DNA of 64,000 bases from Tritrichomonas musculus (Eukaryota > Parabasalia > Tritrichomonadida > Tritrichomonadidae), in NCBI GenBank assembly GCA_039105265.1, contig JAPFFF010000021.1, forward strand, positions 1,922,001-1,986,000. The letters are read 5' to 3'. Made by a program: the position numbers and the translations under genes. Under the pieces are notes generated by a model that saw only the letters and a program-made list of their open reading frames with translations, was not told where the DNA came from and ran no database searches. Within the stretch, counting starts at the first letter, position 1, and every line of letters begins with the position of its first letter. Shown here in pieces: positions 1 to 10,040 of the stretch.

Positions 1-1500
1 TATTCTAATGATATCGCGCCTCTAACTCAAGGTAAAATCAAAAATTGGAAATTTATTTTTTTTATATTTTTATTAAAGACCTAAATAAAAAATTAGGGCC
101 TGACAATCTCTAAGTTTATCATCCGAGATAATATATCATTATTCTGTTTTCTCTCAATCTTTTTACTGATTGTCGAATTAGACTTTGAAAATTATATCCC
201 AACATGTGGCTTTTAAATTTAAATTTTAATAATATATTTTAGAGCAAAATCAGATAAAACTTACTATTCAATTAACCAAGTTTGAAAAGATCGATTAATT
301 ACAAAATTTTAATATACAATTTCGTTTTTATTAAAACTTAAAGATTAAATAGCAAGATTTTTTGTAAAACTCCATTGATTGATATTGTTAAATTAACAAT
401 TTAAGTTTTTCCTTTTTCTTTTTACTTGAAAAAGTAAAAAAATTTCTAAATATTTGCTTTTGCCATAAAAAAACAATGATTCCAGAAGCACTTCTATTAA
501 TTTATTTTACACGGAATGCAAGTAATTATAGTGAGTTTTTAAATATATTTGATGAATGAATTTGCATATTATAAAAATATTATATTAATTTAAATGATGA
601 TTTTTAAAATCTCTGATATTTTATTGATGTATAAGTTCTCTTTATTTGATTTTTATATTTTGTTTTAATAAATGTTAGCTAATTAATAAAAGATAGAGTT
701 TCATGACAAAATCATAAAAAAAGAATAATAGTCTTTATCATTAGTTATTTATTTTCCTTATTGTTTTGTTGATATATATCAAGTTTGTTTTTTAATTGAA
801 AAGGAAAGAGTAAAGTTTTTTTTTGGATTTTATTTTTCATAAAACCACCTTAAAATATATGTAAAATTAAAATATATGAAAAATTAAAATAATGTTTTCC
901 ATTTACATGAAAACGCTACAGTATTGGAAAAAGGAAAACAAAAAAATAACAAAACAATATTTGCAATAAACAATGCTTTTTACCTAGTTATGTACCCATT
1001 TCTGCATAGAGATGAAATTTTGAAAATGAAGTAATTCTCTTTAACATAATTTCATCAGTCAAAGCATCTTCAGCTCCGCAAAAAGCAAGAATCGGATGTC
1101 TATCAAAACAAACTCCTGAAGTGTCATCTTTTTCGAAATCGTAAAACATTTGATGAACGATATACAACAGGGACCAAAATATAAGTTCAAATTGAAGAGC
1201 CAAATAACATTAAATTAACAACTACTGCCATCAATAAGTTTACAGGGGAATTTGGCTTCAAGTATTTGCTTCCATTATTTAATAGAAATCGAAATTTTGA
1301 TAAAGAAAATTGAATAAGAATATAACTTTTTGATAAAGTCCGAAACTAAATATTGATTATTTTCACTTTTTGAATATTAATTTTTTTTATTTTATTGAAC
1401 TTTCCAATTTTTGAATATTACTGTTAAATAGCAAAATAAGAATCTATTAAGATTCTTTTATAAAAAATTATAACGTTTGTTATTTAATTCCAGGATGTTT
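1..1500. other. AT-rich intergenic stretch, no gene seen
   Basis: Very AT-rich, low-complexity DNA. The only longer open frame (about 71 codons, minus strand near 988-1203) has no ATG at its start and no recognisable domain. No RNA gene, tandem array or long inverted repeat was found here. Confidence 0.5.
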
Positions 1501-1738
1501 ATTTTATTCCAGGATAACCGTTTAAGATGGTTTAATATTTAACCATGTCGATTATCAACCAAAATATAATTCAAAAATTGAATTAAAAACGATCAATCAT
1601 CCTGGGATTATAATTGAGAAGGAAAAATTTGAATAAAAAAGGTAAGGAAAAAATCATAAATTTTTAAAAAAAATACAAACTTTTTATATGAGCTTATTGA
1701 AATTTTATTATTAAAAAACGGTTATCCTGGAATAAAAT
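1501..1738. mobile_element. Short foldback (MITE-like) element, 23-bp inverted ends
   Basis: Bases 1501-1523 (ending CCAGGATAACCGTTT) are repeated as a perfect reverse complement at 1716-1738. A second partial copy of the CCAGGAT motif lies just outside at about 1489. The 192-bp interior codes for nothing. This is the structure of a small non-autonomous TIR element; no clear target-site duplication was found, so the superfamily is unknown. Confidence 0.5.
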
Positions 1739-2076
1739 TAAAATCCTTGAAAAAAATTATAAACGTTACAAATAAGAATGAAACTTTTTACTAATAATAT
1801 TCAAAATTTTGAATACAATCATATATTCAATACTTATAATATTCAAATTTTTACAGTATAATTGCATACAATATTCTTTATTAGAATATATCAATAAAAA
1901 ATAAAGTCTCTGATTTATTTCTTCTTTATAAAATATATTAATAAATATAAAAATTAAATAATTAATAAATTTTTATTGATATAATGAAATAATTAAAATA
2001 AAAATAATAAATAAAATATACATTGATATAAGCTTTTTGAAATATCTTAATATGAACATCAACACAATTATCGTAA

Positions 2077-2315
2077 ATAATTCAAATTTTTAATTTAAAA
2101 AACGACGATACGACTAAAACACTCAAAATTTATAATTTTAATTCTCTGAAAAATATCATTATTGCTGATTCAGAATATATAGGCGAAATATTATTAGATG
2201 GCTGCTCTAAAAAAAACTATGATACACTAATTGCAATACTTCATTTCATTTTAAAAATAAATAATTTTGATTTCATTCAAGATATAGAAGATTTTTATCA
2301 AAACATAACTGAATG
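2077..2315 (+). pseudogene. Short coding-like remnant, unrecognised
   Basis: An open frame of about 79 codons ends at the TGA at 2313-2315 and has a protein-like composition (mixed Leu, Ile, Asp, Lys, Tyr, Cys) rather than the Lys/Asn/Ile/Phe bias of random AT-rich DNA. It has no ATG of its own. An ATG at 2053 opens a neighbouring frame that would join it only with a one-base shift. It may be the decayed end of a lost gene. No family recognised, and it could be chance. Confidence 0.2.
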
Positions 2316-2460
2316 AAAACTAATAAAAATGCAATTGATATCTACTATATTTTTTATTTTACATTGAGGAAAATAAAATCAATATCTACTCAATAATACT
2401 GTATTAATACTCTTGTCAAAAAAAAATTAAAATATTCAATGAAATAATACAATTATCAAT

Positions 2461-2620
2461 TCGGGCAAATGCGGGCAGATCACTTTTCTCTACCCGAGAA
2501 ACAAAAAGTGCCAAAAAATTTTTTTATTCGGGTAACGTATTTTGCCCGAAATTAATTTCGAGCACTTCATCGGGCGGAGACCGTTTATTTGCCCGAGATT
2601 GCCCGGGCTGCCCTTTTGGT
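2461..2620. repeat. GC-rich foldback repeat with CGGGCA motifs
   Basis: An island of unusually high GC in AT-rich surroundings. The motif TCGGGCAAAT or its complement ATTTGCCCGA recurs at both ends and in the middle (about 2461, 2534, 2553, 2587, 2600), with GCGGGCAG on the left and CTGCCC on the right, so it can fold on itself. Probably a short non-autonomous element or a structured repeat. No coding frame. Confidence 0.4.
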
Positions 2621-2783
2621 ATCCCTGTTCTACATATAATTAAGGCCAAAATTTGTTTATATACCATATATGCCAAAGTTTTTTATTGAAGTTTAATTTA
2701 AATTCATTTTATTAGATAAATGTAAAATTTCTTTTACGTAAGATAAAAAAACATTCATAAAAAGTTGCATTCATTATATATAT

Positions 2784-3311
2784 CTAGGCTTTTGTATCCA
2801 GTGAACTGAGTGTCCATTTTCGACTTTTTGTAAAAAGCTGTCACTTTTTGTGGACATAAAACTGCTTTTTTATTTAGTATTTTATTCAAAGATTTGTGTT
2901 GAAGTATCCAAAAAATTTTTTATTGGATACTTTATTTTTACTTTAATAAACTCATTAATATCAGAAAAAAAGCAATAATAAATGCCTTAAACACCTACTA
3001 TTCTTAATTTTTAAAAAACCTCTCAAATATGAATTATAAACTTTTCAAATTCACTAAGAATGATTTTGACCAAGAAGATCAACATTTGAAATAAAAAATA
3101 AAATTCAATGTAAATTTGGAGCGATATAATTGGTCAAACGAAATATGCATTCAAAATAATCAATGAAAATTGAAAGGTGTATCCAAGATTGAATTAAAGT
3201 GTCCATTTTGGCTATTTTTGGATCCTCAAATTCTCTCAAAAAATAACGAACAAAAATGAGTATCCATTGGATACTTTTTGAATACAAACTCGTTTGGACA
3301 CAAAAGCCTAG
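2784..3311. mobile_element. MITE of the CTAGGCTTTTG family, 528 bp, 8-bp TSD
   Basis: Begins CTAGGCTTTTGTATCC and ends with the near-complement GGACACAAAAGCCTAG. It is flanked by the direct repeat ATATATAT (2776-2783 and 3312-3319), read as an 8-bp target-site duplication, although the flank is itself a simple repeat. The interior repeats GTATCC/GGATAC motifs and has no credible gene. The same terminal sequence and TSD length occur in a 131-bp element at 58410, so the two are members of one family. Confidence 0.7.
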
Positions 3312-3361
3312 ATATATATTGAAATATTTCTGAACATTTTATTCAAAATTAATAAATATAG

Positions 3362-4843
3362 ATGATTCAAGCTATTAATGAATTGCCAATGAATGGCAGA
3401 GATATATTTGTTTTATACTTACAAATAATTACTGATAACTTAGTTGAAGATCCTTACAGGAAACTTATTCAGAATACCATCATTAAATTGCATGTTATTG
3501 ATAGTATTGATAACACCACTATTTCAAAAGGATTGAGTTTAATTGGTTCAAATAAAAGAAAATACTTTAGTAATTTTTATCGAATTTGCAATAAAATATA
3601 TGATCCAAAACCAAATAATTGTAACTTTTTCCAAAATCTTATGTTTTCTGCAATTTTTTCTGGCGGTTTCAAAAAAAATTATTATTTAGAGAAGATGTCA
3701 ATTTATTTACAGTTATGTTATCCGAATAATTTTTTTCAAATTAACCAGATATATTATTTATTTTATAATCAATGTTTGCCTATTTTAAGTCAAAAAGCGA
3801 ATGACTTTTTTAAGTATATACGGTTTAACCATTCAAATTTGCCTTTGTTTTCAAAATATTTTTTAATCTCTTTTATAGGATATCGCAATTTTCCATGTGG
3901 CTTTCCGCTTGTTATTAAAAACTTTTTTATGAATTACTTATCAGGCAGCATTTCTTTTGATAATGCTGTTTTAATTTTAATAAAAAATGGAGGGAATCAA
4001 ATTCAAAAGAATGCATTTTTATCGTTTATTAGAATCTTATTTCCATCCCAAAAGTCAGATGCATATTCGGATGAAGATGAATTTATTTTTTCAGGCATCT
4101 TTCATTTGCCTGTATCTGAAAACAATAAATTCATAGAAAGAATTGAAATTATTATTCGAAATTGCATAGAATATTGCAACAAAAAAATGCAATTCAACTT
4201 AGATAAATTTATTAATGATTTCTTACAATTTAAAAATGAAAATATAGTTAACTTGATTTTTGAATCTGCTCAAATTGGAGAGCATGCATTTCCTCAAGAT
4301 TGTGATAATATGATGAGTGAAAACAGTAGCTTAAATTCACAAAATGATGACAATTTGCATATCGATATCACGAGGAGTTATTTACAAAGAGCAAAAATCC
4401 AAGCTTCAGATAAAGTTAGTGAATCGCTAGACGAAGACGAAGAAGAAGAAGAAAGTATAGAAACTTTAATTAGTAGATGCTATTCACCGGAAGAAGAAGA
4501 AAGTATGGAAACATTAATTAGTAGATGCTATTCACTTGAAGAAGAATGTAATAAACAATCACTAAATGATAATTATTATTCACCAGATGAGAACAATGCA
4601 CGGTCACCAAATGTTAATTATTATTCACCAGATGAGAACGATGGACCGTCGCTAAATGTTAATTATTGTTCACCAGATGAGAACGATGCACGGTCACCAA
4701 ATGATAATTATTATTCACCAGATGAGAACGATGCACAATCACCAAATGTTAATTTTTATTCGAATGAAGTAAATAATGTATGTTCTCTAATTGATAATGA
4801 AATACAAAGCAAAAAAGTTTTATACAAGCATGCGAAAATATGA
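3362..4843 (+). CDS. N-terminal part of a broken USP-like gene (493 codons)
   Basis: ATG-initiated frame just after the MITE. Residues 1-310 are hydrophobic, aromatic-rich and probably helical, with no family I can name. Residues 330-470 are acidic and low-complexity. They hold two copies of an E-S-x-E-T-L-I-S-R-C-Y-S unit and then about four 20-residue units around Y-Y-S-P-D-E-N (60-bp tandem DNA repeats). The frame stops at an ATGA overlapping the start of the next frame. The acidic theme continues in that frame, so this is probably the front part of one long gene running to 8165 and broken by frameshifts, rather than a separate gene. On its own it is hypothetical. Confidence 0.5.
   Translation: MIQAINELPMNGRDIFVLYLQIITDNLVEDPYRKLIQNTIIKLHVIDSIDNTTISKGLSLIGSNKRKYFSNFYRICNKIYDPKPNNCNFFQNLMFSAIFSGGFKKNYYLEKMSIYLQLCYPNNFFQINQIYYLFYNQCLPILSQKANDFFKYIRFNHSNLPLFSKYFLISFIGYRNFPCGFPLVIKNFFMNYLSGSISFDNAVLILIKNGGNQIQKNAFLSFIRILFPSQKSDAYSDEDEFIFSGIFHLPVSENNKFIERIEIIIRNCIEYCNKKMQFNLDKFINDFLQFKNENIVNLIFESAQIGEHAFPQDCDNMMSENSSLNSQNDDNLHIDITRSYLQRAKIQASDKVSESLDEDEEEEESIETLISRCYSPEEEESMETLISRCYSLEEECNKQSLNDNYYSPDENNARSPNVNYYSPDENDGPSLNVNYCSPDENDARSPNDNYYSPDENDAQSPNVNFYSNEVNNVCSLIDNEIQSKKVLYKHAKI
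4561..4763 (+). repeat. 60-bp in-frame tandem repeat
   Basis: About four head-to-tail 60-bp units, each coding for a variant of S-P-N-V-N-Y-Y-S-P-D-E-N-D-A. They lie inside the acidic tail of the 493-codon frame. Units differ by a few substitutions and keep the reading frame, which suggests they expanded while the gene was translated. Confidence 0.65.
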
Positions 4844-5265
4844 ATTATCTTTCAAACTTTGATATTTCCGATGATATCGATATATCATCTTCTGAACAAT
4901 ACGATGCCCAAGTCGATGATATTCCCCAGAATATAGATTTGTTAATATACGAAGAAGAGCTAAGTGAAGAGTACGATCATGAGGAAGAGGAAGAGGAAAC
5001 ATGTGACATCTTTAAAAATGAAGAGCAAATGCAAGAGTGTATTCGGAAAGCAAACAATCATTTAATTCAACTCCCTTCCTTTGCACTATTATCATTTCAT
5101 ATTAATTCAATTTGTTCTATATTGAAAAATTATCGTAATACCGAGGAAGTTCAAAATATATTAGAACCACTTTTATTTCATCTAAAATTTGATCGCCCTC
5201 GGTATTACAATATGCTTGGTTGTAGATTATTTCAATGGAGAAAAGCCACAAATAACTCTATATAG
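4840..5265 (+). pseudogene. Middle fragment of the broken USP-like gene
   Basis: ATG-initiated frame of 141 codons overlapping the previous stop by four bases. It begins with an acidic region (runs of Glu/Asp) and continues into a helical segment (about residues 60-125). Its last 25 codons overlap another frame (from about 5189) that carries the coding signal forward. I read it as part of a single ancestral gene separated by small indels. It has no independent domain. Confidence 0.4.
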
Positions 5266-5710
5266 GTGGTTTAAAAGAATTGTGAAATTCAAATTCTGGG
5301 ATTTTTATGATATAAATAAATCAATAGAAATCTTTATGTATTTTGCTGAAAATACTGGAATGAGACCTGGAGAAAGAATAGCTTTATCATATGATGCTAT
5401 TAAGTTTTCTCCTGGTCTGCAAAGGTCATCTTTGAAAGAAGAGTTTTATGGTTTCATTTCAAATTACAATAGCCAAGGACAAATAGACGTTCAAAAAGTT
5501 ATTCAAGGGAAACAGTCAAAAGAAGAATTTCTAGAGTTCTGCTGTGCTAATAATTTTCTAGGAGATTATTTGTTTGTTTTTTTTATTTCATCTCTTGATA
5601 ACCCTCATGTTAAAGGTTTTCCGGTTCATGTTTTTGTAAAAAAAAACGGTTTCGCTGATGAACAAATACATAGAATTAAAAAAAAAAATTGTTCAAAACA
5701 TCAATCATAG
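5189..5710 (+). pseudogene. Second middle fragment of the broken USP-like gene
   Basis: Open frame of 173 codons. The nominal first codon is TTG, not ATG, so it is not a separate gene. The protein-like sequence runs from about 5240 to 5690 and then degenerates exactly where a run of ten A (about 5679-5688) shifts the coding signal to the frame starting at 5658. A one-base change in this homopolymer would join it to the downstream USP part. Either a real pseudogene indel or a sequencing or assembly slip. Confidence 0.4.
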
Positions 5711-8165
5711 CGGATTTCTGGTTCCATACATATTTTCTGACGGTGATGGGCTTGAGCAAAAGACTCAGAATGTAATTATGAAATCTTGGTTGCCACTTTT
5801 ATTAGAAAACATAAAAGACATTGAACTCAGTGAAAACTTTTTGATAAAGAATAATTTTTTCAATTTCAGTCTTCCTCTATCAAATGGAGATGATTTCTTG
5901 TCTTATACTGACGGAATGCATCTTCTTAAGCGTATGCGCTATGAGGTGGTAAATAGAATATACCTTTTCCTTGTGAAATATGATGGGAAAAAGTATCAAA
6001 AAGTTAGTTTTTACTTGCCTGAATTTCAAAAGCTGGTGAGTTCAAAGTGTGGTAAGTTTGTATTTTCATCAAACGGTTTGACTAAAATGGATGATGATTA
6101 TCCTCACTTGATTTTTGGCGAAGATTTGTGCCAATTTATATTGACAATTTTACTAACAAATAAGGATCAAAATATCAAACGCATTGCTTTTAAATGGCTT
6201 ATATTTTGTATTATTGGATGCTCTTTGGATTTATTGGTTAATGGAAATAAAGCAATTCCTGAAGAAAACCATTTTAGTGTTGTAATACTAGGGTTTTTCC
6301 TCATGTTTCAAATTGAAAGAAAAACATGCAATTCTCAATATCTTCCGAGATTGTTTACTGTGCAAGTAATGCGGGAATATTTGAATTTAATGGTCGGCTT
6401 TTTTAGAGAAATATCTACATGTGACGAATTAGAAATTCTTGTTAAACGCTTTGGTTCAATGATCCTCGAACATTTTTACGCTATGCTAAGAAGACCGTGT
6501 TACTCCGATGATAGATTAATAAGATTGGCTCATTCCTTTGAAAAAATTATAGCTTTGCGCATAATAAAAGAAACAGATGAAATGAAATGGTTTGAAAAAG
6601 TCAACAGACGTCAAATTCAACAAACAATTTCATGTTCAATTTTAAAATGGAACTGGGAAACTGCATCAAAAATTTTTACTATGTCTGATAATCTTTTTCA
6701 GATTTTAATGGAAATTGATGTTACAAAAAATGAGAAACATTTTGAATTGCCTTTAAATATTTCAATGAATCTTTTGCAAATATTCTCAGGTAAAAGCACT
6801 ATCGATTCATACGAACAACAAATAAATAAAACTAATACTAATGTTATTTATACTATATCGCATAAAAGTTTCCATAATAAAGGATCCAATGCCAAATCCA
6901 GATTAAATATAGGTTCTGTTGGGATATTCTCTTCTCATGAGACCAAGAATAAAACAATCGAACATGAAAATATAAGTCACAGTAATGTAGAATCTCAAGA
7001 CCATATAATTGATTTTCAAGACAGTCCAATAAATTATTCAAATAGTCAGAACAAACATTCTTCATCATATAAAAAACCACAACAAAAAGCAAGCAATATT
7101 ACAAAAGCTCAGTTAATCAGTCCTGTTTTCGAAACAAAAAATCACTCAAATCTATGCTTTTTTAACCAAGCTCTACATTTAATTCTTCATTGTGATTCAA
7201 TTTTTGAATGGGTTAACAAAAAAAAGCCAACAAATATAAAATCAAGTCTTTTGTGTAATTTATATTTTGTTGGTAAAGATTATTATAACTGTGATTATAA
7301 AAAAGTTCTAAATATAAAAGAACCGTATAATTCTCTTGTTGATGTATGCTTTGATGCGTTGCATATTAATAAAGGTGATCAATATGATTCAACGGATATA
7401 ATTGAATTGATTTTAGGTGAATTTAAAAAAGAAAAACCATCTATAAAAAACGAATATTCATCGACATTTAACAATATTGTCAAAAGTATTGAATATGATT
7501 GCAACGGAAACAACAACACTGCAGCTATTGAATCACCAATATATTATTTATGTGATCAATCGCCTAAAATAAATATGAAAGAATCAGAATTTATAAAAAT
7601 ACCAGATTTAAAAGCCTGTAATATAACAGATACTTTTAAAACTTGGATTTATTATAATTTACAATCGGTTGGACCATCTGAATATGTTCCTTTACAAATG
7701 TGTGAAACATCAAATCTTTTTAATGCCATACAAGCGTCGTTCTATCCAGAGAGCAGTACTATATCACATTTTAAATACAAAAAGGATAACGGATTGAATC
7801 CCAATTTGATAAAATACAATGAAATTAATTTTAGTTTACAAGCACTAGTTTCTTATCCAAGATACTTATTTTTTAAAATCAATTATATTGGGCAAAGACA
7901 AGGGCAGTTTTTAATAAATGAAAAATTGGCTTTTGTGGGAAAGAATGAATCATATGCAGAATATTCAGTTATAGCAATTACATTTTTTAAAGCTAATCAC
8001 TTTTATTCTTTGATCAGATATAAAAATGCAAATAAAGGTCCTCTCTGGGCTTTATACAATGATCCAGAGATACCTTCATTATATGAAGGTTTATATGAAG
8101 ACGCAATGAATTATTTTGGCCTGAATAATTCTAAACCTTCTATTGTTCTTTTTGAAAAGTATTAA
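5658..8165 (+). CDS. Ubiquitin-specific-protease-like (C19) C-terminal part, 835 codons
   Basis: The last 350 residues look like a divergent ubiquitin carboxyl-terminal hydrolase (peptidase family C19). The Cys box is near residue 494 (NLCFFNQALHLIL, compare the canonical N-x-G-N-T-C-F-x-N-S). The His box is near residue 785 (N-H-F-Y-S-L-I-R-Y), followed by the usual W-x-x-Y-N-D. The finger and linker region between them is short. The first 480 residues are helical with no named domain and continue the upstream fragments. Such enzymes remove ubiquitin from proteins. The Cys, His and Asp positions are present, but the Cys box lacks the usual Gly and Thr, so activity is uncertain. The ATG at 5658 is probably internal, because the coding signal crosses from the previous frame at the A run. 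Confidence 0.6.
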   Translation: MNKYIELKKKIVQNINHSGFLVPYIFSDGDGLEQKTQNVIMKSWLPLLLENIKDIELSENFLIKNNFFNFSLPLSNGDDFLSYTDGMHLLKRMRYEVVNRIYLFLVKYDGKKYQKVSFYLPEFQKLVSSKCGKFVFSSNGLTKMDDDYPHLIFGEDLCQFILTILLTNKDQNIKRIAFKWLIFCIIGCSLDLLVNGNKAIPEENHFSVVILGFFLMFQIERKTCNSQYLPRLFTVQVMREYLNLMVGFFREISTCDELEILVKRFGSMILEHFYAMLRRPCYSDDRLIRLAHSFEKIIALRIIKETDEMKWFEKVNRRQIQQTISCSILKWNWETASKIFTMSDNLFQILMEIDVTKNEKHFELPLNISMNLLQIFSGKSTIDSYEQQINKTNTNVIYTISHKSFHNKGSNAKSRLNIGSVGIFSSHETKNKTIEHENISHSNVESQDHIIDFQDSPINYSNSQNKHSSSYKKPQQKASNITKAQLISPVFETKNHSNLCFFNQALHLILHCDSIFEWVNKKKPTNIKSSLLCNLYFVGKDYYNCDYKKVLNIKEPYNSLVDVCFDALHINKGDQYDSTDIIELILGEFKKEKPSIKNEYSSTFNNIVKSIEYDCNGNNNTAAIESPIYYLCDQSPKINMKESEFIKIPDLKACNITDTFKTWIYYNLQSVGPSEYVPLQMCETSNLFNAIQASFYPESSTISHFKYKKDNGLNPNLIKYNEINFSLQALVSYPRYLFFKINYIGQRQGQFLINEKLAFVGKNESYAEYSVIAITFFKANHFYSLIRYKNANKGPLWALYNDPEIPSLYEGLYEDAMNYFGLNNSKPSIVLFEKY

Positions 8166-8554
8166 AAAAATGTTAATTAATCAGAAATATTTATTCACTA
8201 TAATAAGAAATATTACCATAAAAACATAATCTCTTAATTAATTAACACTCCGAAGCATCATCAGCTAAACATCATTAGAAAAAACATTGATACATAATTA
8301 TTGCATCTTCAACATTATCATAATCAGTTGACAATATTTTATATTAAAATATTCTAGAAATGATATCAATACATCCAATTTAGTACCTGTAATGATAATA
8401 ATAAGATTAATATTTTAATTTTAAATGAAAATAACAATATTATAAGTAAAAAATTAAACATTTTTTAATTCATATTATATTATAATAATATACCAAATAA
8501 AATAAAGACTTTTTAAAATTAAATACTAAGATATGAAGTAATTAATTTGTAAAA
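8166..8554. other. AT-rich intergenic stretch
   Basis: The DNA after the USP-like stop (TAAA overlapping the stop codon) is AT-rich and shows no gene, long inverted repeat or tandem array. Confidence 0.4.
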
Positions 8555-8640
8555 AATAACGTATTTACATAGAATATTGAGACCTCGCGTGGTCAAAAAC
8601 GTGTTTTTTTGAATATAAAAACGTATTTTTGCTCGTTATT
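8555..8640. repeat. 86-bp repeat unit, copy A
   Basis: Unit beginning AATAACGTATTTACATAG and ending CTCGTTATT, with a GC-rich core CCTCGCGTGG. It is 84/86 identical to copy B 278 bp downstream. In copy B the two ends (AATAACGTA and TACGTTATT) are perfect 9-bp complements, as in a tiny terminal-inverted-repeat element. Short AATAACGAA-like sequences follow both copies. Confidence 0.65.
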
Positions 8641-8832
8641 TTCTAAAATAACGAATTTTAAAATAACGAATTTTTTAAAATGGGCAATTTTTGAAAACCA
8701 TTTAATTATTTTTTTTAAAGTAGATTAAAGCTAATATATATTATAATAATCTTATATAAAATTATATATAAATAAATATTTTTTTTATTATTCAGTAAAT
8801 ATTAAGTTATTCCTTTTTAAAAAATGTCAAAT

Positions 8833-8918
8833 AATAACGTATTTACATAGAATATTGAGACCTCGCGTGGTCAAAAACGTGTTTTTTTGAATATAAAAAC
8901 GTATTTTTGTACGTTATT
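8833..8918. repeat. 86-bp repeat unit, copy B
   Basis: Second copy of the 86-bp unit, differing from copy A by two adjacent bases near the right end. The near identity in otherwise diverged intergenic DNA suggests a recent duplication or two recent insertions of the same very small element. Confidence 0.65.
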
Positions 8919-9480
8919 ATAAATAAAAAATAACGAATTTTTGTAATAATAAATCATCAATTTTATCATAAAAAAATAACTATTATTATTATAAAATTAA
9001 AAAATATTCATTCATGATTTTTATAATAAGTATATAACGCATTAAAACCTCATGGCCATAAGCATATATCGTATTAATAATAATAATCATATTTTTTTTT
9101 GTTTTTCTTTAATTAGAAAGAAAATAATGTTATGTCACACATATATAAATCTATTATGTAGTAGAGAACATTGATTTTTATGTTATGTAAAAAATAATAA
9201 TATTTATCTTTTTATTCGTTCAGCAATTAGAGATGGTCCTAAATTATATTTTATTCTACATTGGAATATATTTCCAAATTTATTATTAAAATTTATTTTT
9301 TTCATAAAAACTAAAATGCAGGGGGTTTTAATAAATCTTTAATTAGGAAATTCAATCAAATAAAATATTGACAAATTGATTTGATACTAATTAACGTTTT
9401 CATTTAGTATAAAAGAATTATTTTTCGTGCTGATGATTGTCGAAATATGATATCAATCAGAATCAAATCTTTTCCAACAA
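8919..9480. other. AT-rich intergenic stretch
   Basis: No gene or clear repeat seen. The stretch is AT-rich with scattered homopolymers. Confidence 0.4.
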
Positions 9481-9499
9481 AAAAAAAATCTTTTCCAAC

Positions 9500-9606
9500 A
9501 AAATAATATTTTTAAGCTTATTATACTAATATATAAGGCTCTCTATTCTGAGTTTGATCAAATTTAGAAGAGATGTAAAGAGAGTAAGCTTAAAAATATT
9601 ATTTTT
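9500..9606. repeat. Long hairpin, stem about 22 bp
   Basis: AATATTTTTAAGCTTA (about 9505-9520) is complemented by TAAGCTTAAAAATATT (9586-9601), with matching A/T on both sides, leaving a loop of about 65 bp. It lies immediately 5' of an unrecognised frame. It could be a foldback repeat or a structured regulatory or replication region of the virus-like remnant. No canonical CRESS nonanucleotide was recognised in the loop. Confidence 0.35.
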
Positions 9607-10040
9607 GACTTGCTGATTAAGGGATCAATCAAACGGTCTCCTTTAGACCATGTAAAGCTATTAAAATTGATTGTAAAGTATTCAAATAATAAAAAAATCA
9701 GTTATTTAGACCAAGATGGCACTTTTGTTAGACCACGAAAAAACCAAGATTTTTTTCTTGAAAAAGTGAATTTTTTGAATTTCGAACAAACATGTCATAT
9801 TAAAGTAGTAGAAGATACAGGAGGATTAGTTTTCCCATTTTGGGTATTATTTTTTGTATATCCATCAAAATTAGATCCAAATGAAGTTTTATTATGTGCA
9901 GCTTTATTATATGTTAGATCTAAAACTGTTGTCGAGATTGATCCTAAGAATATATTTTCGGAATTTTTACCAGAAATAGACCCAGGTTATTATTCGTTAT
10001 GTAATTTGAGATATCCGATATCAAAAGATTCATTATTATA

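Noticed and set aside
988-1203. 71-codon minus-strand frame
   Set aside because: It starts with TTG, shows no domain and has no supporting context; most likely chance, at best an old remnant.
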